Positions 1 to 4,824 of a stretch of DNA of 6,026 nt are shown here, one piece after another. Below the pieces are notes generated by a model that saw nothing but the letters and a program-made list of their open reading frames with translations, was not told the origin of the DNA and did no database searches. The DNA is taken from assembly GCA_900765705.1 (NCBI GenBank), contig CAAFSR010000436.1, positions 1 to 6,026 on the forward strand. Direction: 5' to 3'. Positions within the stretch are counted from its first letter, which is position 1, and every line of letters begins with the position of its first letter. Both the position numbers and the translations under genes were made by a program. The stretch is from an uncultured Faecalibacterium sp. Lineage in GTDB: Bacteria; Bacillota; Clostridia; Oscillospirales; Ruminococcaceae.

Positions 1-261
1 CACCGTGAGACCCACCACTTCAGTGAAGGAAAAATCCACGAAAGAAGCTACCGCCCCGCAACACACCCGATTCATTTTGCCGCCGATTCACCCGACAAAA
101 TCATCGCTGCGCTGCGTGGGCGGTATTTTTCTTTTTCAGGGAAGATTGCACCTTGAAAATTTCATGAGCCGACCGGACGTGATACCGGCTTTCCAGTCAA
201 CGCCGCTGCACAAACAGGGGCAGGAACTGCGTTCGGTGTGAACGGTGACCCACATACATGA
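1..261 (+). pseudogene. Possible degraded or partial reading frame with one internal TGA
   Basis: Frame 1 is open from the window edge to a TGA at 154-156, then stays open in the same frame to a second TGA at 259-261. It would encode about 51 residues, a stop, then 34 residues. The left part ends in ...RYFSFSGKIAP and the right part begins KFHEPTGRDTG. No domain is recognisable and no start codon with a ribosome binding site is seen, because the frame enters from the left edge. Another frame (positions 5-241) is also open here, so openness alone is weak evidence. It could be the broken 3' end of a gene, or simply non-coding repeat-like DNA. Recognition is poor and the call is tentative. Confidence 0.2.
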
Positions 262-365
262 GCAGCACAATCTCTACTTATTTTTGCGTCTTAACAATTC
301 GAAAACATTTGCTGATGAAGCATTTTGAGCGCAGCGGTAGAGGGCAAGAACCGTCCCGTGGCCAC

Positions 366-388
366 AAATTTTCAATTCTTGAAAATTT
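366..388. repeat. Perfect inverted repeat, 10-base arms, 3-base loop
   Basis: The arms AAATTTTCAA (366-375) and TTGAAAATTT (379-388) are exact reverse complements around a 3-base centre (TTC on plus, GAA on minus). The right part, CTTGAAAATTTC (378-389), is repeated exactly at 152-163. There is no T-run after the stem on either strand, so it is not a standard terminator. It is the first of four hairpins in tandem. Confidence 0.7.
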
Positions 389-405
389 CCTGTCCATCCG
401 GGACT

Positions 406-439
406 TCACTTCTTCAATGCGTCTGCATTTCCGAAGTGA
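406..439 (-). repeat. Two-part hairpin with a symmetric 3x3 purine internal loop on the minus strand
   Basis: Arms TCACTTC (406-412) and GAAGTGA (433-439) pair. Inside them AATGC (416-420) pairs with GCATT (425-429), leaving a 4-base loop (421-424). Between the two stems is a symmetric 3x3 internal loop. In a minus-strand RNA that loop is GGA opposite GAA, which can form G-A, G-A and A-G pairs. On the plus strand the same loop would be pyrimidine mismatches. This asymmetry suggests that the minus-strand RNA, the same direction as the operon, is the functional one. Confidence 0.6.
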
Positions 440-444
440 TCTTG

Positions 445-464
445 TTGGGGCGTGCCTGCCCCAA
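445..464. repeat. Inverted repeat, 7-base GC-rich arms
   Basis: TTGGGGC (445-451) and GCCCCAA (458-464) are exact complements around a 6-base loop. It begins 5 bases after the preceding hairpin. No U-tract follows on either strand. It may be the third stem of one folded RNA or part of a repeated intergenic element. Confidence 0.6.
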
Positions 465-484
465 ACCCTGCTTAGAACGGACGA

Positions 485-517
485 GGAGGAATTGTGTCAA
501 ATTGACACAATTCCTCC
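485..517. repeat. Near-continuous palindrome, 16-base perfect arms with a 1-base centre
   Basis: GGAGGAATTGTGTCAA (485-500) and TTGACACAATTCCTCC (502-517) are exact reverse complements around A501. The unit begins 31 bases past the stop codon of the minus-strand peptidase gene, so it could act as the operon's 3'-end stabilising hairpin or terminator. However, the minus-strand bases after it (484 downward) contain no U-tract. Its length, perfection and nearly absent loop are also compatible with a protein-binding palindrome or a small mobile repeat. The structure is certain; the role is not. Confidence 0.75.
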
Positions 518-547
518 CTACTGCCGCCAGAACACCCCATGCTTATT

Positions 548-1696
548 TCAAAAGCAATCGTTTTTCTGATACTCCAGCATCAGACCAAGAACAATTTTCA
601 GTCCTGTGGGCAAGCTGGCAATGTCCACCCACTCCTGCCGGGTATGCGCCGATCCGCCATCTATCGTACCAATGGTATTGGCCGGGATACCCAGCGAAAG
701 CGGAATATTACTGTCCGTGGAGTTGGGTGTTTCGTCCGGCTCACGACCTGTGAAGGTGCGAACAATCTCTTTACTTTTTGCCGTGAATTGACCGAGTCTT
801 TTCTGGTCAACAGGACCGTTGCCGGGACGGATGCCCAGCAGCTCCACCTCAAAATCGCCGCCTCTGCCATTCCAGTGCGCTACAGCACGACGGAATTTTT
901 CTTCCATCTCTTCCAGACAATCCTGTGCAGTGGAACGGAACTCGTACAGCATGGATGCCTGCTGTGCAATGGAGTTGACCGTTGTGCCGCCCTCGATACG
1001 CCCTACATTATAGGTGGTGCGGGAGCGTACCGGCGGTTGGATCTGGTACAGTTCATTCACGAGTCCACACAGCAGTTGAATGGCACTGGGGTCGCCAAAA
1101 TTTGCATAGGAGTGACCACCGGGCGTTTTACAGGTGATCTTATACCGATAAGAACCCACGGCACTGCTGCAGCAAAGCGGCATATAGATATCAAAAGAAT
1201 AGAACCCCTGAATACGGGTGCCGTACTCGGCAAACAATGCCTTGGTCCCGTCCAGATTGCCCAGACCTTCTTCGCAGGCATTCGCCACCACCAGCACACC
1301 ATATTCCAGCGCGGTTTGTTTCTGGATCAGATATTTTGCAGCCATCAGCAAGTTGACGAGGTTGGCAGTATCATCGCCGATGCCGGGCGCAAAAAGCTTT
1401 CCGCCTTCTTCCCGCAGGGGCAGATTTTCCAGATCTGGAAACACGATATCGGTATGGGCAGCAAAAACAACCAGTTCTTCGGTGTCCGGCCCCAATTTGC
1501 AGATCACATTTTTAGCGCTGTCGATGCGGACATTTTCTGCCCCTTGTGCCCGGAGCCAATCCCGGCAGAATGCTGCCCGAAAATCCTCCTTTCGGGTCGG
1601 CGCAGGCATTTTTCCCAATGTGCGCAGCAGTTCCAGCTGTTCGGTGCGGCATTCTTCTGCATAAGATTCCACCTGTGCTTTTGTCTGTTCGTTCAT
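548..1696 (-). CDS. M20-family zinc metallopeptidase / deacylase (PepT/ArgE/DapE superfamily)
   Basis: This 382-residue cytoplasmic protein has the full set of M20 metal and catalytic residues. H81 and D83 lie in AAHTDIV, the bridging D108 lies in GIGDDTA, the general base and ligand E142-E143 lie in CEEGLGN, D169 lies in FSFDIY, and H351 lies in GGSAHTRQEW. The GGHSYAN segment (193-199) marks the inserted dimerisation domain (about 180-290), whose His normally reaches the partner's active site. No signal peptide is seen. Family members cleave amide bonds in peptides or N-acyl amino acids using one or two zinc ions; the specificity here cannot be read from the sequence. The ATG at 1694-1696 is chosen because a purine-rich GGGAGGG-type site lies 9 bases upstream. 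It is the third gene of the beta-glucoside PTS operon, an unusual partner. It might trim an amino-acid- or acyl-amide-bearing aglycone, or simply be co-transcribed housekeeping. Confidence 0.88.
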   Translation of the reverse strand: MNEQTKAQVESYAEECRTEQLELLRTLGKMPAPTRKEDFRAAFCRDWLRAQGAENVRIDSAKNVICKLGPDTEELVVFAAHTDIVFPDLENLPLREEGGKLFAPGIGDDTANLVNLLMAAKYLIQKQTALEYGVLVVANACEEGLGNLDGTKALFAEYGTRIQGFYSFDIYMPLCCSSAVGSYRYKITCKTPGGHSYANFGDPSAIQLLCGLVNELYQIQPPVRSRTTYNVGRIEGGTTVNSIAQQASMLYEFRSTAQDCLEEMEEKFRRAVAHWNGRGGDFEVELLGIRPGNGPVDQKRLGQFTAKSKEIVRTFTGREPDETPNSTDSNIPLSLGIPANTIGTIDGGSAHTRQEWVDIASLPTGLKIVLGLMLEYQKNDCF

Positions 1697-1705
1697 AAAA
1701 ACTTT

Positions 1706-1713
1706 CCCTCCCT
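1706..1713 (-). promoter_or_regulatory. Ribosome binding site of the M20 peptidase gene
   Basis: On the minus strand this reads AGGGAGGG, 9 bases before the ATG at 1694-1696. It supports that start and indicates independent translation rather than coupling with the upstream gene, whose stop is 68 bases away. Confidence 0.65.
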
Positions 1714-1725
1714 GAATACGCCGAA

Positions 1726-1753
1726 AACCGCAGACAGTTTCCTGCCCGCGGTT
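1726..1753 (-). terminator. 12-pair hairpin with GAAA loop between the glucosidase and peptidase genes
   Basis: In the minus-strand RNA, AACCGCGGGCAG (1753-1742) pairs with CUGUCUGCGGUU (1737-1726) across the tetraloop GAAA. Ten pairs are Watson-Crick and two are G-U. On the plus strand the two G-U pairs would be A-C mismatches, so the structure belongs to the operon's transcript. Only four U residues follow the GC part of the stem before CGG, so termination would be partial at best. It may act as an attenuating terminator, an RNA-processing site, or a 3' stabiliser that sets the relative levels of the glucosidase and peptidase. The hairpin is clear; the terminator label is a best guess. Confidence 0.5.
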
Positions 1754-1764
1754 CCGGCCTTCAT

Positions 1765-3237
1765 TTAGCCTTCCAGATCTTCACCATTGGTGGCGATGCA
1801 CTTCTGATACCAATAAAAGCTGTCTTTTCTGCTGCGGGCCAGTGTGCCGTGACCGGCATCGTCCTGATCCACATAGATCACACCGTACCGCTTGGACATT
1901 TCCATGCTACCGCAGGAGACGAGATCGATAAAGCCCCACATGGTGTAACCGATCAGTTCTACGCCGTCCTTTACCGCTTCCTTCATCTGTTCCACATGAG
2001 CTTTGATGTAGTCGATGCGGTAGGGATCGTGGATAGAACCATCAGCCTCCACCTTATCCACGGCACCCAGACCATTCTCGGCAATAAAAATAGGCAGCTG
2101 GTAGCGGTCGTATACCTGATTCAGGGTGACGCGCAACCCCACCGGATCCTTCTGCCAGCCCCACTCGCTGGTCTCCAGATAGGGGTTCTTGTTGGCCATG
2201 ATGAGGTTGCCGCTGGTCTTTTCCCAGCCCTGCTCGGTGGTGGACACCTGCGAGAAATAGTAGGAGAAGGCCACAAAGTCGATGCTGTTGTTCTTCAGGA
2301 TCTCGGCATCGCCCGGCTGCCAGTCGATGTGGATGCCCTGCTGTTCAAAATACCGTTCCATATAGGCAGGGTACTTGCCGCGGGTCATTACATCCAGATA
2401 GAACCAGTTGGAATACTGGTCATCCAGGATCATCTGCATCACATCATCCGGTTTGCAGGTGGCAGGGTAGGTGGTGAATCGGGCGATCATACCGCCGATC
2501 TTGCTGCCGGGCAGGATCTCGTGCCCCTGCTGAATGGTCAGTGCATTGGCAATGAACTGATGGTGCAGGCACTGGAAGATTGCGTTCTGATAGTCCTCTT
2601 CCTGATCTTCGATCAGGCACACACCGTTGTAGGGGTTGAACTTGCCGGCATTGAACTCATTGAAGGGCAGCCAGTAATCCACCCGGTCACCCAGACGCTC
2701 GAACAGGGTGCGGGTGTAGCGCACATAGCACTCCACCGTCTTGCGGCTCTTCCAGCCGCCGTACTCTGTTACCAGATGCAGCGGGATATTGTAGTGCAGA
2801 ATGGTAGCGAACACCTTGATGCCATGGGCGTGGCAGGCATCGAACAGATCCATGTAAAACTTCAGCCCTGCCTCGTTGGGCTGTGCATCATCGCCATTGG
2901 GAAAGATGCGTGCCCAGCAGATGGAGGTGCGCAGCACCTTGATGCCCAGTTCTGCAAACAGCTCCAGATCTTCCTGCCAGCGGTTATAAAAATCGATACC
3001 ATGACGGAACGGATAATGCTCCAGATCCTCAAGGTCTGCAAGAGCGGCCTTGAATTTTTCGTCGTTCATGCGGCGGTTGGATTTTTGGGCGCGCTCTTCC
3101 TTCGTCCAATTGGGGTCGAAATACCGCAGATCCTGCGTATCCAGCCCTTTGCCGTCCTGCAAAAACGCACCTTCCGCCTGAGAGGATGCCATAGCACCGC
3201 CCCAGAGAAAGTCTTTTGGAAAACCTGTTTTCATCAT
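1765..3237 (-). CDS. 6-phospho-beta-glucosidase, glycoside hydrolase family 1
   Basis: This cytoplasmic enzyme hydrolyses a 6-phosphorylated beta-glucoside to glucose-6-phosphate and an aglycone or sugar. The 490-residue length fits the BglA/BglH/AscB group. The GH1 N-terminal signature FLWGGAMASSQAEGAF spans about 10-25. The acid/base E194 lies in PFNEFNAG and the nucleophile E387 in IAENGLGAVD. A C-terminal loop S441, K449, Y451 (VSCGSMEMSKRYG), followed by VIYVD, resembles the phosphate-binding signature that separates 6-phospho-glycosidases from plain beta-glucosidases. The frame is open further upstream to 3303, but that part overlaps the PTS gene and lacks GH1 similarity. The start is placed at the ATG pair 3232-3237, with AGGAG 6 bases upstream of the first; the second ATG (3232-3234) is equally possible. 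It follows the PTS gene by 14 bases and probably acts on its product. The acid/base motif reads PFNEF where TFNEI is more usual. Confidence 0.93.
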   Translation of the reverse strand: MMKTGFPKDFLWGGAMASSQAEGAFLQDGKGLDTQDLRYFDPNWTKEERAQKSNRRMNDEKFKAALADLEDLEHYPFRHGIDFYNRWQEDLELFAELGIKVLRTSICWARIFPNGDDAQPNEAGLKFYMDLFDACHAHGIKVFATILHYNIPLHLVTEYGGWKSRKTVECYVRYTRTLFERLGDRVDYWLPFNEFNAGKFNPYNGVCLIEDQEEDYQNAIFQCLHHQFIANALTIQQGHEILPGSKIGGMIARFTTYPATCKPDDVMQMILDDQYSNWFYLDVMTRGKYPAYMERYFEQQGIHIDWQPGDAEILKNNSIDFVAFSYYFSQVSTTEQGWEKTSGNLIMANKNPYLETSEWGWQKDPVGLRVTLNQVYDRYQLPIFIAENGLGAVDKVEADGSIHDPYRIDYIKAHVEQMKEAVKDGVELIGYTMWGFIDLVSCGSMEMSKRYGVIYVDQDDAGHGTLARSRKDSFYWYQKCIATNGEDLEG

Positions 3238-3243
3238 CACACA

Positions 3244-3248
3244 CTCCT
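3244..3248 (-). promoter_or_regulatory. Ribosome binding site of the 6-phospho-beta-glucosidase gene
   Basis: AGGAG on the minus strand lies within the 14-base gap between the permease stop (3252-3254) and the two adjacent ATG codons (3235-3237 and 3232-3234). Spacing is 6 bases to the first ATG and 9 to the second. This fixes the start here instead of at the upstream in-frame ATG at 3301-3303. Confidence 0.75.
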
Positions 3249-3251
3249 CTC

Positions 3252-4631
3252 TTACTGTTCCTTCTTGTTCATTGCAAAGGAGATCACAAAGCTGGACACC
3301 CATGCAATTGCCATAACGATCAGCAGCTTAAAGAAGTTGTTGCCGCCATCCACATAGGTGGCGATACTGGTGATGCCGGGCATGGAGAATGCATAGGTCA
3401 CAACACCCATCAGCATGGCGCTGGCACCGGCAATTGCACCGCCTGCCATGGCGGCATACAGAGGCTTCTTTTCCGGCAGTGCAATACCGTACAGGGCAGG
3501 CTCGGTAATGCCGAGGATGCAGACCAGACCGGTAGAAACAGCGGCAGAACGCTGCTCACTGGGCTTCTGCTTGAGTGCCCACGCCAGAACAGCACCGGAA
3601 ACAGCCAGATTGGAATAGAAGAAGTTGGGCAGCATATAGTCGTGACCCAGAACTTCCAGATTCTGCAGCTCTACGGCAGACCAGCCCTTGATGCCAAAGA
3701 TAATGGTAAGCGGAATGATGCCGCAGAACAGCGCACCTGCAAACGGACCGGCGTGGGTGAACAGCCATGCAAAGCCACCGGTCATGCCCTTGGCGATCCA
3801 GTTGCCCAGAGGAGCAGCAAAACCCAGGAACAGCGGTGCAGAGATCAGGAAAGACAGCGCGCCGGAAAAGACGATGCGCAGATTTTTGGGCATATGCTTG
3901 TCAATGAGATGGAAAATGATGGAGAAGATCCACACCGACAGAATAACCGGGAAGATAGAACCCTTGTAGTTATAGGCGGGGATATTGATGGGGCCAAAGG
4001 CATAACCGGTGATGCCTTCTTTCGGCGAGAGGAAGGTGGAGTACATCAGGATACCGGCAGTCATGATGCCGAAGATCTCCTTGACCTTGAACCGCTTTGC
4101 TGCTGCGTAGCCGATAATGAACGGCATAAAGTAGAAGGGTGCATCGCCCACAGCATTGAGCACGGTGATGATATCCGACTTGGACGATACCAGACCGATC
4201 GCAGTGAGCAGGGAGACAACACCCTTGATCATGCCGCCAGCCACAATGGCATACAGACCGGGCGTCACACAGGATGCCAGTGTATTCAGACCCCGGGTGA
4301 TGATGTTGGGCTTTTTCTCCGGCACATCATCCGTAGCAGGCTCTGCCTCCACAGCACCGCCGGCAGCCACACCGGACATTGCAAGAAACTCTTCGTACAC
4401 TTCCGGCACAGTAGTGCCGATGACGCACTGGATCTGGCCGCTGGATTCTACGACTTTCAGAATGCCGCTGACTTTACTCAATTTTTCCATATCTACCGCA
4501 TCGCGGTTGACCGGAACGATGCGAAGCCGAGTGATGCAGTGAAATACGTTCTTTACATTCTTGCTTCCGCCCACAGCTTCCAGAATTTCCGTGCAGAGCT
4601 GAGTGTATTCGGATTTTGACGTTGTACCCAT
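3252..4631 (-). CDS. PTS beta-glucoside-type permease, EIIBC (no EIIA domain)
   Basis: This membrane protein takes up and phosphorylates a sugar, probably a beta-glucoside. Of its 459 residues, about 1-85 form the EIIB domain with phosphocysteine C32 in NVFHCITRLRIVP. An Ala/Glu/Pro-rich linker spans about 86-109. The EIIC domain follows with about ten hydrophobic segments (roughly 115-147, 166-178, 186-201, 226-243, 253-276, 294-314, 337-353, 366-385, 392-415 and 433-454). The GITEPALYG motif (374-382) is typical of the glucose-glucoside superfamily. The protein ends in NKKEQ straight after the last helix, so the EIIA domain of BglF/BglP is absent and must be supplied in trans. The ATG at 4629-4631 has AAGGAGG 8 bases upstream; the open frame upstream to 4709 looks like leader. 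The following GH1 gene, 14 bases away, supports a beta-glucoside substrate. The residues GIKGW (313-317) sit where I expect a His-Trp in many relatives. Confidence 0.92.
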   Translation of the reverse strand: MGTTSKSEYTQLCTEILEAVGGSKNVKNVFHCITRLRIVPVNRDAVDMEKLSKVSGILKVVESSGQIQCVIGTTVPEVYEEFLAMSGVAAGGAVEAEPATDDVPEKKPNIITRGLNTLASCVTPGLYAIVAGGMIKGVVSLLTAIGLVSSKSDIITVLNAVGDAPFYFMPFIIGYAAAKRFKVKEIFGIMTAGILMYSTFLSPKEGITGYAFGPINIPAYNYKGSIFPVILSVWIFSIIFHLIDKHMPKNLRIVFSGALSFLISAPLFLGFAAPLGNWIAKGMTGGFAWLFTHAGPFAGALFCGIIPLTIIFGIKGWSAVELQNLEVLGHDYMLPNFFYSNLAVSGAVLAWALKQKPSEQRSAAVSTGLVCILGITEPALYGIALPEKKPLYAAMAGGAIAGASAMLMGVVTYAFSMPGITSIATYVDGGNNFFKLLIVMAIAWVSSFVISFAMNKKEQ

Positions 4632-4639
4632 GAAAAAGT

Positions 4640-4646
4640 CCTCCTT
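4640..4646 (-). promoter_or_regulatory. Ribosome binding site of the PTS permease gene
   Basis: AAGGAGG on the minus strand sits 8 bases before the ATG at 4629-4631. This near-perfect site decides the start against the in-frame upstream ATG at 4707-4709, which has no comparable site. Confidence 0.85.
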
Positions 4647-4647
4647 G

Positions 4648-4662
4648 TGCGGGGGTGCCGCA
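4648..4662 (-). promoter_or_regulatory. Small GC hairpin directly before the permease Shine-Dalgarno
   Basis: In the minus-strand leader RNA, UGCGG (4662-4658) pairs with CCGCA (4652-4648) across a CACCC loop. It ends one base before the AAGGAGG. It could modulate access to the ribosome binding site, but a 5-pair stem is small and may be chance. Confidence 0.3.
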
Positions 4663-4673
4663 TTTTCATAGAG

Positions 4674-4683
4674 GCTGTACAGC
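4674..4683. promoter_or_regulatory. 10-base palindrome in the permease leader
   Basis: GCTGTACAGC is a perfect palindrome between the predicted transcription start and the permease gene. A further TACAGC copy at 4694-4699 lets the leader RNA form an alternative 6-pair stem (4674-4679 with 4694-4699). It may be an operator for a two-fold symmetric regulator or a leader hairpin. No antiterminator of the BglG/LicT type is recognisable. Confidence 0.3.
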
Positions 4684-4732
4684 ACTGAAACCATACAGCT
4701 GCAGTTCATTTTCTTCTCTTGCCGGCATCTTT

Positions 4733-4761
4733 ATATTACCGAATTTTGACAGAATTTTCAA
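4733..4761 (-). promoter_or_regulatory. Promoter of the PTS-glucosidase-peptidase operon
   Basis: On the minus strand a -35 box TTGAAA (4761-4756) is followed after exactly 17 bases by TAATAT (4738-4733), an acceptable vegetative-sigma promoter. Transcription would start around 4726, giving a leader of about 95 bases before the permease ATG. It lies in the divergent region shared with the AraC-type regulator and overlaps the direct repeat at 4741-4758. Confidence 0.55.
4741..4758. promoter_or_regulatory. Direct repeat GAATTTT x2 at 11-base spacing, candidate AraC-type operator
   Basis: GAATTTT occurs at 4741-4747 and again at 4752-4758, one helical turn apart, with AATTT again at 4760-4764. 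It lies across the spacer and -35 of the operon promoter. AraC-family proteins use two HTH motifs to contact successive major grooves on one face of the DNA, and direct-repeat half-sites are usual for them. Assignment to the adjacent regulator is inference. The sequence is AT-rich, so chance similarity is possible. Confidence 0.4.
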
Positions 4762-4796
4762 TTTCCACAAAAAAGGACTTCACTTACCAAACTTAA

Positions 4797-4817
4797 TATG
4801 ATATGCTGATGGAGAGG
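4797..4817 (+). promoter_or_regulatory. Candidate -10 box and ribosome binding site of the AraC-type gene
   Basis: TATGAT (4797-4802) is a plausible -10 element but has no good -35 at standard spacing, as expected if an activator helps or if the true promoter lies elsewhere (TATATT at 4732-4737 is an alternative). GGAGAGG (4811-4817) is a sound ribosome binding site 7 bases before the ATG at 4825. The ribosome site is well supported; the promoter is weak. Confidence 0.4.
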
Positions 4818-4824
4818 TGATACC

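Larger units (their letters stand above)
262..547. other. Non-coding region downstream of the operon, rich in inverted repeats
   Basis: This stretch lies beyond the 3' end of the minus-strand operon. Short open frames exist on the plus strand, for example from the ATG at 258, but none has a ribosome binding site at sensible spacing or a recognisable protein, and their sequence is dominated by the inverted repeats. From 366 to 517 there are four hairpin-forming units in succession, listed separately. An 8-base palindrome GTGGCCAC (358-365) directly precedes the first. No tRNA, CRISPR or insertion-sequence gene is visible. I regard it as an intergenic, possibly repeated, structured element. Confidence 0.5.

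Noticed and set aside
502..547. TTGACA in the right arm of the 485-517 palindrome as a promoter
   Set aside because: There is no -10 box at correct spacing and no gene follows on the plus strand.
539..1768. Long plus-strand open frame (409 codons) opposite the M20 gene
   Set aside because: It is antisense to a protein with intact M20 motifs, shows no domain, has no ribosome binding site and is Cys/His/Gln-rich as expected for a shadow frame.
3238..3303. N-terminal extension of the GH1 frame to the ATG at 3301-3303
   Set aside because: The extra 22 residues overlap the permease gene, are unlike GH1 proteins, and the ribosome binding site at 3244-3248 points to the ATG pair at 3232-3237.
1849..3357. 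Plus-strand open frame of 502 codons opposite the GH1 gene
   Set aside because: Its complement encodes a clear GH1 enzyme; the open frame follows from the GC-rich third positions of that gene.
3216..4619. Plus-strand open frame of 467 codons opposite the permease gene
   Set aside because: The His/Gly/Asp-rich product is a typical shadow of a membrane-protein gene read in reverse, with no start signals.
4653..4670. Possible catabolite-repression (cre) site in the permease leader
   Set aside because: The match to the cre consensus breaks at the central CG and at several flanking positions.
4632..4709. N-terminal extension of the permease to the ATG at 4707-4709
   Set aside because: The extension does not resemble an EIIB start, and AAGGAGG lies 8 bases before the ATG at 4629-4631.
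4746..4751. Perfect TTGACA on the plus strand as -35 of the AraC-type gene
   Set aside because: No -10-like sequence lies 16-18 bases downstream (the region is an A-run), so it is probably part of the direct repeat by chance.
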